From Bolinopsis microptera (lineage: Eukaryota > Ctenophora > Tentaculata > Lobata > Bolinopsidae), in the NCBI RefSeq assembly GCF_026151205.1, contig NC_087082.1, positions 5,279,908 to 5,339,907 on the forward strand: a stretch of 60,000 nucleotides of DNA, in the 5' to 3' direction. Below the pieces are notes generated by a model. The model searched no databases, had not been told where the DNA came from, and was given only the letters and a program-made list of their open reading frames with translations. Each line of letters opens with the position of its first letter. The first letter of the stretch is position 1. Positions 31,416 to 42,652 of the stretch are shown piece by piece. Both the position numbers and the translations under genes were made by a program.

Positions 31416-32365
31416 TTGGTGGAACTAACTACCTGTACTAGAACACCATTAACGTGCAACTGTTATACAATGATTTATGTACCCAATCTTACTCTTGATG
31501 ATTTCAATTTATGATTATAATGTTGACAACAACAAATTATCAATTAAACGGTAGCTTTATTTGTCTCTCGAAATTTATCAAATTTATAACAAGCAAATTT
31601 AATAGTTAATAATAGTGAATGGTATGGAGCCTTAGCTACTCCCTAGACTCGACTTTGAACCCTGAACCTTTTGTGCAGAAGACGGATGTTCTAACCACTA
31701 GGCTACCTAACAGTTGTTATATCTTAAAGGGTGAAAATGTGGTTCAGATACTGTAGCTATTGCTTAAATGTCAGAAAATTGATGATAAGACTTGTAATTT
31801 CCAGGAGGTCGAGCGATGGTAACCCTACACCACATTTCGTTATGTCACCCTCTGCTTTTTTGGAGTGGTGACTGGACCGGGGTAAATCGTGAAGAATCAT
31901 TTGACCAGTAATCAAGTGACAGGAGCCTGCTTGGCAGCCGTTTAATCAGACTTTAGATCCTTTAGACAGGATTATTGAATTATTCATCATGACGTACTGA
32001 CGGGTAATCAAGTGACTCCTGTCACGTGATCTCGAGGATCAAATAACATTCATGTCACATGATGCTTAAGCTAAACACGTGACCAGTGATCAAGTAACAG
32101 GAACCTGCTTGGCAACCGTTTAATCAGACTTTAGATTCTTTAGTCGGGGTTATTGATTGATTCATCATGACGTTCTGGCTCCTCATTGGTCAATTATCTT
32201 GTCACGTGACCTTGACATTTAATTAACGAGCTTGTCACGTGGTTACATGACATGTGATCTGTCACGTGACCCTTGTGACGTGCTGTCACGTGACCTGGGG
32301 GCGTGCTGTGAGTGGCTGGGGGTCACTTGATGGCTGGCCTTCACAACTTACCATCTACTGCGGGG

Positions 32366-32529
32366 CGTAGCCAATACACTATACTCCCATCATTGAGTAT
32401 ATTACCAACCAACAGGAAAATTTCCTTGTGTTTGGAATCTACCAAGACGAAAGTTGTACAATCCAGCGAAATTCCGAAGAATCATTCCAGTAGACTAGGC
32501 GCATTGCAACCACAGCCACGGAAATACTT
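32366..32529. repeat. Repeat module B, copy 1
   Basis: Starts CGTAGCCAATACACTATACT; its first ~125 bp recur at about 32644-32755 after the intact D1 copy. It is the right-hand remainder of the target into which the palindromic element inserted. Confidence 0.85.
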
Positions 32530-32643
32530 ATGAGTATTGCTGAAAGCACAGTGTAAGGCCTACACGGACCGCCTCTAACTAGCCAATCCCTGTTTGCATG
32601 CCGTGTAGCAGGGGACTAGAAAGAGCTAAACTAGTAAGCGGGG
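32530..32643. repeat. Direct repeat module D1, copy 2 (uninterrupted target)
   Basis: Same orientation and nearly identical to 25135-25248 (one G/A change noted). It runs on through GCGGGG into module B copy 2, showing the empty target site. Confidence 0.9.
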
Positions 32644-32832
32644 CATAGCCAATACACTATACTCCCATCATTGAGTATATTACCAACCAACAGGAAAATT
32701 TCCTTGTGTTTGGAATCTACCAAGACGAAAGTTGTACAATCCAGCGAAATTCCATATTTATGCATATATATTATGCAGCTGGGATACTCACTGCCATATT
32801 TGTGAGTGTGCATACTGTGTGTAATGTTTTTC

Positions 32833-33049
32833 ATTTGCGATTGGGGAGGCAGATTATCGTTGTGAAGTACTGTACTACTCACGAAGTACTGTACACGATG
32901 TTTTCAACCCACGAGTCAGAGAGCAAGCTCAACTGACGGCTCCCAAATGGCGTATGCACAAGTGTCTGATCAAGAATGTGGTTGGGCTGTGATTGTATCG
33001 ACCATGAATACCAAGCAAGCAGATATTTGAATTGACTAGATTTCCACTG
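32833..33049. repeat. Direct repeat module D2, copy 2
   Basis: About 217 bp matching 24720-24938. It ends at TTTCCACTG, after which the two copies diverge. Confidence 0.9.
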
Positions 33050-33099
33050 TTCGATAGTATTATTATTAAAGCAAGTATTATTATTAAAGCAAGCTTCTA

Positions 33100-33440
33100 A
33101 ATTCGGGAGAGCCTGTGGCAGGCAACGCCCGATTCTAATGCTTCTACAGACCTACACAAGTGCAAGTAAGTAGGTAAATATTTCATGCTAGGCATGTGGC
33201 ACCCATTACGGTAACCATCCATTGAGTTTTTGCTTTTTCGCTGTACTATTGCACAGCTCCCCATTTAACCCTCACACACGATTTCTCGAGCATTCGGCTG
33301 GGTGAACTGGGATGCTGCATAGATCCTATGGGATCCTTAGCAGAACGTCGACGACGCTCACCTCACGACTAGGTAGACAGCGGGATTCGAACGGCATTGC
33401 AAAGCTGATGCTCTAACCAACTGCGCTACCTGGCCATTTG
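33100..33440 (-). mobile_element. tRNA-derived SINE-like element
   Basis: Minus-strand head GGCCAGGTAGCGCAGTTGGT TAGAGCATCAGCTTTGCAA...GTTCGAATCCCGCTGTCTACC has good A and B boxes (33361-33432). A tail of about 250 bp follows with no coding capacity. Short ATT repeats lie at the far side. The tRNA part is truncated, so it is called a SINE rather than a tRNA gene. Confidence 0.65.
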
Positions 33441-34190
33441 ATAGTAGCTAAATAAAAGTAAAAAGCAGAGGAAACACTTACAGTTAAGCTCGCTCCAGAC
33501 TGTGCCACCCAAAGAAGGGCACCAACAAGTACTATCAAAGTGCTGAAAGGCTGTTATTATCCATGTGATAGTATTACTATTAAGTATTATCAATGTAATA
33601 CCTCATGCTGGGACTGGACGATTTTCTTAGTTTCTGGTCTAAATGAAATCACTGATGCGTAACACTGAATTAAATGGTTCATAAAAATTAATTCGAAGAG
33701 AAAATTTGAATAACGTAAATATTGGAATAACGTAATATTATTATATAGGTCACCAAACCTCATTCAACTCCAGATAACAAATCAGTTTCAATCTGAACCA
33801 ATTAACAATAAGTCTGCAAATGAAGCAAAGTACAATTTGATATATTCTGAAGTTTCCTTTATCACAGACCTGTACCTGCTAAGGAGAGGTCTCGTGACCT
33901 GCTTCCTGGTTGCAGATCATGTGACCTCTCGTTCCAATATTTCACGTGCATTTTCACCATATCTGCTCCCAACTTCCATGAAAAGAGGAGAAAAATTCTA
34001 TTTTACTATTTTTAATATTCGTGATGTTTTTGATATTTCGAAGGTAGCCCACGGATGTCATATAATTTCCAAAATACAAAATACATGTCATAAAAGTCTC
34101 CATACATATTGTTCTATAAGCTTGTGGGATAAAATGTCTATAACATCTTACATCAGTATTTGAAAGTATAAACTGAAAGGGAAAACTAAG
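33441..34190. other. No recognised feature
   Basis: AT-rich sequence. A 108-codon open frame at 33837-34163 has no recognisable motif or splice context and was not called. Confidence 0.5.
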
Positions 34191-34216
34191 TCTGGAATAG
34201 GAAGGGTGCCTGGCAA

Positions 34217-34620
34217 AGGTATGTTACTATGGTTACTAGTAACAGCCTGGCAGATGTATGTTACCATGGTTACTATTAACAGCCTGGCAGAGATAACCAT
34301 GGTTACTAGTAACAGCCTGGCAGAGGTATGTTACCATGGTTACTAGTAACAGCCTGGCAGAGGTATGTTACCATGGTTACTAGTAACAGCATGGCAGAGG
34401 TTACCATGGTTACTAGTAACAGCCTGGCAGAGGTTACCATGGTTACTAGTAACAGCATGGCAGAGGTTACCATGGTTACTAGTAACAGCCTGGCAGAGGT
34501 TACCATGGTTACTAGTAACAGCCTGGCAGAGGTTACCATGGTTACTAGTAACAGCATGGCAGAGGTTACCATGGTTACTAGTAACAGCCTGGCAGAGGTT
34601 ACCATGGTTACTGGTAACAT
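34217..34620. repeat. 33-bp minisatellite built of palindromic words
   Basis: About 12 units around GGTTACTAGTAACAGCCTGG followed by CAGAGGTTACCAT. The first copies carry a 4-bp longer GTATGTTACC form. GTTACTAGTAAC is a perfect palindrome and GTTACCATGGTTAC a near-palindrome. All frames are open because the period is divisible by three. Confidence 0.95.
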
Positions 34621-34726
34621 CTCAGGTATGGAGGGTTTTCCACCAACACCCAGCCAACGTCTCCTTTATAAAATGAGTTTTGGTTTTTGTGTTGTAATCA
34701 CTTGTAATTGGGTACAGTAATAATAA

Positions 34727-34892
34727 TACCCCGATTCACCGCGGAGTTTGGGAGAAAGGTAAAACTAAAAGCCAAGATAAATCGGGGTTTGCGGTAAATC
34801 GAGGTTTTGATTGTTTACAATATGTTTGTTAAGTGTTAGCTGTTGAGCCCTATATGGGGGAAAGCTGCCCGGTAAATTGGGATTTTACTTGT
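34727..34892. mobile_element. Degenerate copy of the pogo-like MITE
   Basis: Contains ACCCCGATTCACCGCGG...AATCGGGGTTTGCGGTAAATC and GCCCTATATGGGGGAAAG, matching the interior of the element at 21237-21419. The ends are eroded. Confidence 0.7.
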
Positions 34893-34984
34893 AATTAGGT
34901 TTAACACTTGAATGTCGCACGTGTAGCGAGATTAGAAGTATCTACATACAAACACGCTAATAAATTGTTAATTTGTAGATGGCA

Positions 34985-35431
34985 TACTGCTTTGCAGATG
35001 GCATACTCGTTAACAAAATTGACTGGGTGAATATGTGACGTGACACCGTGACACGACACCTTAATTGGGCAGCCTTAACGATTCCCATAATGTTTAATGG
35101 GTTGGTTAACGGGGTGACCTTATCACGTGATTAGGTAAGCCAATCACCTGATCACACGTAATGAATTAACTCGTTATGCTTCGTATCTCGGTCATACGAG
35201 AAGCTACAACTGTAATTTATTCAGGACAAACGTAATTCGAATGACCAAATACAATTCAATAAAATTTAGCTCGTTCCGACTATCCAAACTATGAAATAAA
35301 TGTACAAATGAACCTTCATTCCTCAAACCAGTGGTGGTAGTAAGTCGTACCATAAATAATTATTTCAATTGGTCACTCAGTGACTGAGCTATTAATGCCA
35401 ACGTATGCCCACTGACTTTTGGCCCACCCTG
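34985..35431. mobile_element. Truncated mariner-like MITE (right end only)
   Basis: Shares its body with 20100-20789 (TTAATTGGGCAGCCTTAACG, TAAGCCAATCACCTGATCAC, GAGAAGCTACA). It ends GGCCCACCCTG next to TA at 35432, with no left terminus. Confidence 0.8.
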
Positions 35432-36215
35432 TATGTTTTTTAGATTTGTAAGAAATGTAAACTTTTGACACAATTTCATAGATCTATTGCCCGTTATCAT
35501 CAAATATTTTTGACCAGGATTTCTACTAGTACTGTTATTCTATGTGTAATTGAACAATTCTTTAACCCACCTTATAAAACTCGCTGTTCTCTACGGTTCG
35601 ATTATCCAAGTACTAGGAAACACATCAATGAGCACCGCCATCTTTTGAACAATGGAAATTTCATTTATAGCCCTCAACTTAGACTCAGAGTCCAGAGCCA
35701 GTACAAATGGAGCTCTTAATGGCCATTAGAGGGACCGTAAAGGGTCAGGTTTTACAAGTTTAACTTTAACAGCTCATGGATTATACAGAACTTCAAAACG
35801 ATCCTCAGTCTACCTTAAACAGACCCGTGTGGGTTTAATCTGCTATTGTTTGTCTACTTCAAAAATTAGCACAATGCCCCTAACTTCAACTACCCTAATA
35901 GAGTTGATACATGGACAAGTCTGTCTGTTAGCTGATGCCTCATGGTTTATGCAAACATTAAACATCCTCCCAGTCCCTGCCTAATCGTATTTAAATTTGT
36001 CTGCAGGCGCAGGGCGCCTGAAGCTGAACCTTGACTCCGGGTTTCCCATTGATTCAGCAAGTTTGTGGTGTCATGTCATTTGACTCTTATAAAACTAAAA
36101 GGTCCATTCTGCAGTTAAGATATGGATAAGTCAGTTAAATATTCCTGTTCGTACCTCATGGTTTATAAAGAATGCTAAAATGCTCTTCTCATGATCTTAA
36201 TTCGGCAGTATTCCC

Positions 36216-36620
36216 TTAACAATTCCCATAATTTTTAACGGAGTGGTTAACGAATAACGGGGTCACCTAATAACGTGATAAGTTAAACCAATCACCTGAT
36301 CACACGTAATGAATAAACTCGTTATGCTTAATATCTCGGTCATCTGAGAAGCTACAGTTCTAATTTTTCAGGACAAACGTAATTCGAATGGCCAAACACG
36401 ATTCAATAAAATTTAGCTCGATCCGACTATCCAAATTATCAAATAAATGCAAAAATGAACCTTAATTTGAAAACAATTAACTTGATTATTTTTAGATTTG
36501 GCAAATTCCTCGAACCAGTGGTGGTAGTAAGTCATACCAGAAAGAATTATTTCAATTGGGCACTCAGTGACTGAGCTATTATAAGGCCAACGTATGCCCA
36601 CTGACTTTTGGCCCACCCTG
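36216..36620. mobile_element. Truncated mariner-like MITE, second 5'-truncated copy
   Basis: Shares AACAATTCCCATAATTTTTA, AACCAATCACCTGATCACAC and the terminal GACTTTTGGCCCACCCTG, followed by TA. The left end is missing. Confidence 0.8.
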
Positions 36621-37219
36621 TATTCTGTAGTATAAAACCAAGATGTCAACCTTTGCGAGACTGAATTTTAAGACGAACCCAAGTATTGTTTTTAATAGTC
36701 TAACACCCGCGTTATTATGTTATTTCCTATTTCTCATCTAATTTGCAGGTGGGTGGTCAAACAAAAATAAACGTTGGAATGACAATATAGATGTCAGTAT
36801 GCGGTACCTTTGCAGTTTGCATTGTGCTGATTGATCTGCAAAGTATGTATTATTCATTGATATAAGCCTTATCTAAATTACAGTTTACGTTTGATTTTAT
36901 TTCAGATTTATTTAAAAACAGAATTATTTAAATGTGGGCCCATACTTGTGCAGGAGGTGCATTTTGCTCTCAACATCTGTGTTTTGGTGACCCTCAGGTC
37001 CTTTGATTACATACATTTTGTCCTAGAAAATCTGATTTTATCGGAGTCTTATACTTTTGAGAAGATTTAATGTTGTTCATTCATTGTGTAAATTTGTATG
37101 TAATTGATTGATTTGAAAGATTTCAAAAAAAAAAATTAAAACCCGGACCTGTCTAAATGTACGTTACAAGAAAATATCTCATCCGTAATTGTCAGTTCAT
37201 CTAACACAATATTATCTGT

Positions 37220-37436
37220 TTACAATGATGTTTTGACGTTTTTCCTCTGCAGTTTCTTATTGGTTGAAGATGAGACTCTGAGAAGTTTACTAGTTTCCTC
37301 AAGTTTGTTCGAATAATCCTGTAAAATGAAAGATCTCATCCTTGGATCGGTTCTCAGCTTTGAGCTTTTCGTTTTCTGCGGCCAGCCCCTCCATGCACTA
37401 CTCAACCTCTGAGCACAATACCGACTTTCTGAAATA
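37220..37436 (-). pseudogene. Broken coiled-coil protein fragment
   Basis: On the minus strand one frame reads MEGLAAENEKLKAENRSKDE and then stops. A second frame continues with LQDYSNKLEETSKLLRVSS and ...NKKLQRKN to a stop. The two together look like one Glu/Lys/Leu-rich coiled coil split by a frameshift, with a further in-frame TAG upstream. The source is unknown; it may be an exon of a decayed gene or a retrotransposon ORF1. Confidence 0.45.
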
Positions 37437-38007
37437 CAGATATTTTATTGCTATGGTCATTTGGTAGTAGGGAACATAGCTAAGTAGCATTATCCAACGT
37501 TATTATCCAGCAGGCAACTTGTGACTGCTTAACTCTAGACTATACACCTTCTAGCTGTTCATCATAATCGTTTACTGCTCTTATTAGTCGAAATTCATTT
37601 CAAAGAAAAGCTCCTTAGTCGTGTTGCTATGAATCTTGTTGTACGAGCTCCTCCCTTATTCAGCCGCGAATCGCAAAGATTTCGGCTAATAACCGCAAGT
37701 ATTTCGGCTAATCCCTTTACCATTTACATTATTTACCATGTGTACATTGTTTGTCTCATAATCATAACAATGGGACAAATATCATGAGCCTGCATCCGAG
37801 ACTCTCCTATTCTTTGTCTAATTTCTTAACCTCTAGAACCCTGAACCGTTTGCTTTTAGTTTTAGTCATACAGAATTTAGCTGACAAGGAGGCTTTTAAC
37901 CATCTTGACTATTTATCTGTTGATTTGGAAATTCTGTGGTGACAGGTGAACTTGTTTCAAATCGATCAAAGGATATAGTATTTAGAAAGCTAGACAATCT
38001 CTGCAGT

Positions 38008-40467
38008 ATGTCCTTGGTTTGTTACAACAGAATGCTGACGATATTTTTAGTGACCCTCCTCCTGAACGAAGGTCGAGTCAAAGGTAAGAGAACTTTGTTA
38101 TCTGTCGACATAGATATATCATGATTATAAACCCCTCCGGGATAGAATAAGATTATGATAATCCCGGCTCCCGCTAAATAGATTCTGATAATCCCGCCTC
38201 CCGCTGTTAGTTTTTTCCCGCTGAATAAATAACCCCGGCACAACTTCTATAATCCCGCCCCGCTAATTTGGCTCAACAAGATTTGTTTTGTTTTGATATT
38301 CCATGAGAATTTCAACTGCGCACTGTCACGTGTTTTGATGACGTGTATCACGTGACTAACTACTACGACGCGCATTGGTAAAAAATGTCACGTGACCTAT
38401 GGCTTAACGTAAGAACTATAAATACACTTGATCTACGTATCGGTCTAATTGCAGGCGCTGGCAAAACTCCAGCACACTGCTTACATTACTTAAACTCTTA
38501 CATTAATAGGACCAGTTCTAGAACTTGTCTCGACGGTTACATTTGATTTTGTCCGGTTAATTTTGTCGTGCTTGATATAAGCCATGTATTATAGTCGTCT
38601 ACTTTGATGAACTTCATGACACGATATCATTATTAGCTCCACCTTTTATCGCTTGCCAGGCTTAACTCGACGCCCCTTTATATCGATATTCATATTCATT
38701 CAACGTACTTCTGACTGAGGAATAATGTTTAGATATAACACCAATTTCAAATGTCATAGTACCTTAGTTGTATTTATTTCAATTTGGTAGTCCCTTGTCA
38801 TACGTTGTATGACCCGCCGCGCACGAAGTGCGCGGCTCCCCCTGTAGCGTCTTCACACTATAGTGAAGCGACAGTGGGGGTCACCGCGTGATACAAGTAG
38901 TCCCCAATTCCATTTCATATTTCCCATACTGATCACATATGGCTAGAATTAAGAGTAAAATGTCAAATTTGTTGGTCCTAGCACTAACCCGGAGGGGTTT
39001 ATAACACATAACACCGGCACGCTTAAGTTATATTAAAATAACCCCTCGTGCTAAAGCACGTCGGGGTTATTTTTATAATAATCCCTCGTGCTTCGCACTC
39101 GAAATTATTATAAATTTTTCCCGCGCGTCGCGGGATAAATTGAAATATAATCCCTGCGCATGCCGGGGTTATGTGTGTTGTAAATCTGTTTCATTAATCT
39201 AAATTAAAATTCGGACAGCCTATCTAGATGATTCCATCATGTACAAAAGACCTTTCTATCTTCTATCTGTATAAATAGTTGGTAAATATTCAATTGAGAA
39301 AATAGATTACGATGTTCACTGTTTAGATGTAGCTACGATATCTGTGGAAAGTGATGCCTCCTTGGCTGTAGACGATGCCAAAACGACCGCTTCATGCCCT
39401 GTTGGATACAATCTTATAGGTGAAACTTCTTACTTTATAAAGTACAAACGTATATATACGTTTGTTGAATTATAGTGCTTGATTCCATTTCTATTGCTTG
39501 TAATCTGTTCGATTAGATAATTTTGATAGGAACTTACAGTACTAATCTATTATCTACAGGCTGTAAACTTACACAAGGGATATTCCGAACCGATGCTGAT
39601 GGGATAAAGATAACAGACGGAGCATGCGTTGCTCTTCATTCAGGTGGTTCAAGTACAGGAGTCAAAGTAAGTTCAAATCCGTTCCTTCTCCAACAAGATA
39701 ACAAATGTAAAATCTATGAATCTGAAGTTTATTTCGAATTCAAAAGTTGTAGGACGACACTAATCATCAGGTATCAGCAACATGCAACAACGAGAACTTG
39801 TCCTCTTTTGTCTATAAAGCAGTCGGTAAAGGAGAAGCATCTACTCTGACCTGCCCTGATGACAATTATAAAATTACATCCTGTGTCTACATAGTTGCTT
39901 GGGCGCTAGGCGCGATTAAGTAAGCTTGATTTTCAGTATATTATACATTATCTTGATGTATTTTATTATGATATCTTAGACTTTTATTTTTGTGGTATGC
40001 TTCTCGAAGTACATATTGGTGTACTAACAGTTTGACTTCTTATATCCGGCTTTTCAGACCGAACGAAGTAAATGATGATTCGTCGATAACCGTAACTGCA
40101 GAAAAACGGTGTGTTATATCTAACTGCACGGCCGGCAAATGTCAAACCTATGGAATTTGTGTTCGAAATGGTAAGTTAAATATGTATGTACAATGTACAT
40201 TTTTACATCGCACTTTACCGCCCACAATTGATAACAAACGACATGAATATTAGCGCAGGCGAGAATAAACACCCTAAGTCCCTAACTTGATTTGTGACCA
40301 CTGACCACAATCGTAGGATTACCCATTCCACTTTCTACCACTATTTCGCGCAAACTTAAATCGAAAATCAGAAGCATCTGTTGACCTGTAACTTAGATAT
40401 CACAAATTCATAATTTCAATTGCTTTCAGATGGTAATTTCTTGACTCAAGTGACCACGAAAAATTGA
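38008..40467 (+). CDS. Small secreted Cys-rich protein with two PCSK9-C-domain-like modules (six exons)
   Basis: Exons 38008-38083, 39327-39419, 39560-39666, 39771-39919, 40058-40170 and 40430-40467 (TGA) join in consistent phases (1,1,0,2,1) with donors such as GTAAGA, GTAAGT and GTAAGC. The product is about 191 residues. The N-terminus MSLVCYNRMLTIFLVTLLL is a good signal peptide; a start at 38032 is also possible. Two modules follow: SCPVGYNLIGC...TDGACVAL...ATC and TCPDDNYKITSC...EKRCVISNC...YGICV. The C-P-x-G-Y-x-L-x-G-C opening and spacing resemble the cysteine-rich C-terminal modules of PCSK9, but no protease domain is present. Extracellular location is inferred from the signal peptide; function is unknown. 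Confidence 0.78.
38125..39004. mobile_element. Inverted-repeat-bounded segment in intron 1
   Basis: TTATAAACCCCTCCGGG at 38125-38141 is exactly inverted at 38988-39004. The interior has TAATCCCGGCTCCCGCT-type repeats, CACGTGAC words and a nested hairpin MITE (38800-38898). No target duplication is clear. It could be a non-autonomous transposon. Confidence 0.55.
38800..38898. mobile_element. Hairpin MITE copy 1 with 8-bp target duplication
   Basis: About 99 bp starting TTGTCATACGTTGTATGACC and ending CGTGATACAA, flanked by gtagtccc on both sides. The interior has GCGCACGAAGTGCGC and GGGGGTCACC stems. Relatives are at 43131-43251 and 53071-53179. Confidence 0.8.
39039..39180. repeat. Cluster of four short hairpins
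   Basis: Successive stem-loops: ATAACCCCTCGTGC/GCACGTCGGGGTTAT, AATAATCCCTCGTGC/GCACTCGAAATTATT, TCCCGCG/CGCGGGA and a fourth ATAATCCCTGCGC/GCCGGGGTTAT. They have similar AT-flanked GC cores and may be diverged copies of one palindromic unit. Confidence 0.7.
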
Positions 40468-41183
40468 TCCAATAACACCATTTCGCATGGACCTTTAAAC
40501 GATTCATCGTCATCAGTTCTCAATTTGTAAATTATAATTACTAGCAGAAACCCGTCATGATTCTCTAAAAGTCTAAAGTGTTTTAAGAAGTCAAGACTCA
40601 AGAGACGTTAAGAAATTAGGCAATCTTATTTATTTAATTTATGATTTTGACACCACTTGGGGGTCCATTTTTCGGGACTTAAATTATTTCTTCCTTGGCC
40701 AATATTTTATTTCTTTATACTGACCAAAAGGCCATAAAAGCATTCGACCCAGCCAAAAAAGTTTCGAAAGTATATCTTTTACGGTTTTTGCGGAAAGTCG
40801 TGTTAAAGTTGATGCCGTGGTGTCAGTAAAATGGTACGGATATATATAAACAGGAATTAAACAGGAATAAAACATGAAATGACCAAGGAGAACACTATGA
40901 CCAACGAACTCGTTTTGGTAATACAGCAATTCATAAAGACGATCAGAACTTGAAAAATCGAGAGAATGCTATACAAATAAAATCTTAAGAATTAACCGCG
41001 TTACAATTTCACGGAAAAAAAATCGAATATAATAATTTAAATATGAGTAAAAAAGTCCTGGAGATGAGTTAATGACGATGAGTAGGAGACGGGAGGTGAT
41101 GACAAAAATCCCGTCAAATTTCATAATTAATTATCCAATAATTCAAATACTGATCAATTAGTTTATGTGAATATAACATGGTG
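40468..41183. other. No recognised feature
   Basis: AT-rich intergenic sequence after the small secreted-protein gene. A possible poly(A) signal AATAAA occurs at about 40976. Confidence 0.45.
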
Positions 41184-42587
41184 AACGGATGTAGGAACCG
41201 ACCGGATTGGGGTTTTGGCTGCCGGACCGGATCTTGCCGGATTTCAATCTCAAATCCGGCAAGCCAGATTTTGCCGGACCTGAACCGGTGGTTTCAGAGT
41301 GAAATATAAGGCAGCCGGATCTTGCCGGATTTTGCCGGATCTCGCCGGAAAATTTAAATTCATATTCTTATTTTTATACTTTTGTCATTTAATCATCATA
41401 ATATTAATTATAAAACGTGATAAAGATAAATACTAGAGCTACTATTCGTAATAAGGTTCAAGTTTTCCACGATTCAGGCTACCCTGTTCATTATTAGCCG
41501 AAAATATTTTTTCGGGTTTTTCGAAGTCCGCACCTACGGCTACCCCTCGATACATAATTCTGGACTCGAGGTTTCCCCCGGTAATTCGATCTCGGAAGGC
41601 AGGCCTCCCCTTAGCAACATGAGCTCGGAAGTGGGAGCTCTCGATACAGGAGGTACCTACGTCTCAAGAACGACTCGGACCGAAAATTTTCTAAGTCAAA
41701 ATCCTTTCTAAGTTTTTCTGAAAACCACTTTTTTCCACGATTCGGCTACCTTGTTCATTATTAGCCGAAAATATTTTTTCGGTTTTTCGAAGTCCGCACA
41801 TACCCCTCGATACACAATTTTGGACTCGAGGTTTCCCCCGGTAATGTGATCTCGGAAGGCAGGCCTCCCCTTTGCAACACGAGCTCGGAAGCGGGAGCTC
41901 CCGATACAGGAGGTACGACTCGGACCGAAAATTTTCTAAGTCAAAATTTTTTCTAAGTTTTTCCGAAAACCACTTTTTTCCACGATTCAGGCTACCCTGT
42001 TCATTATTAGCCGAAAATATTTTTTCGGTTTTTCGAAGTCCGCACCTATCCCTCGATACACAATTCTGGACGAGAGGTTTCCCCCGGTAATGTGATCTCG
42101 GAAGGCAGGCCTCCCCTTAGCAACATGAGCTCGGAAGCGGGAGCTCTCGATACAGGAGGTACGTCTCAAGAACGACTCGGAACCGAAAATGTTCTAAGTC
42201 AAAATCTTTTCTAAGTTTTTCTGAAAACCACTTTTTTCCACGATTCGGCTACCTTGTTCATTATTAGCCGAAAATATTTTTTCGGTTTTTCGAAGTCCGC
42301 ACCTACCCCTCGATACACAATTCTGGACTCGAGGTTTCCCCCGGTAATGTGATCTCGGAAGGCAGGCCTCCCCTTTGCAACACGAGCTCGGAAGCGGGAG
42401 CTCCCGATACAGGAGGTACGACTCGGACCGAAAATTTTCTAAGTCAAAATTTTTTCTAAGTTTTTCCGAAAACCACTTTTTTCCACGATTCAGGCTACCC
42501 TGTTCATTATTAGCCGAAAATATTTTTTCGGTTTTTCGAAGTCCGCACCTATCCCTCGATACACAATTCTGGACGAGAGGTTTCCCC

Positions 42588-42652
42588 TGTATTGTAGCGC
42601 GATGCGTTACTGTGCCGCGCCGAGCTGCCATGAATTGACATCGTCAATTAAC
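42588..42652. mobile_element. ~65-bp nested insertion
   Basis: A GC-rich segment (TGTAGCGCGATGCGTTACTG, TGCCGCGCCGAGC) interrupts the word TTTCCCCCGGTAATG of the tandem unit. The reverse complement of its core is found at 53930-53968, so it is a dispersed short element. Confidence 0.6.

Larger units (their letters stand above)
25249..32359. mobile_element. 7.1-kb inverted-repeat element with 3.09-kb arms and 6-bp target duplication
   Basis: Arms 25249-28334 and 29274-32359 are reverse complements around axis 28804; I noticed one mismatch (25612/31996). Termini are AGTAGATGG...CCATCTACT. Both sides are flanked by gcgggg (25243-25248 and 32360-32365), and the uninterrupted target is visible at 32638-32650, so this is an insertion. 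Each arm holds a 229-codon zinc-finger gene, AGCATATAAT arrays, a CGGTACCG palindrome and two tRNA-like segments. Long inverted repeats with a 6-bp duplication and AG...CT ends recall Polinton/Maverick elements, but no polymerase, integrase or capsid gene is present. It may be a non-autonomous relative or a different foldback class. Confidence 0.9.

Noticed and set aside
33837-34163. 108-residue plus-strand frame
   Set aside because: No recognisable motif, splice context or repeat of the peptide; length is compatible with chance in AT-rich DNA.
35465-35719. 84-residue plus-strand frame
   Set aside because: No recognised domain. It sits between truncated MITEs and is likely chance.
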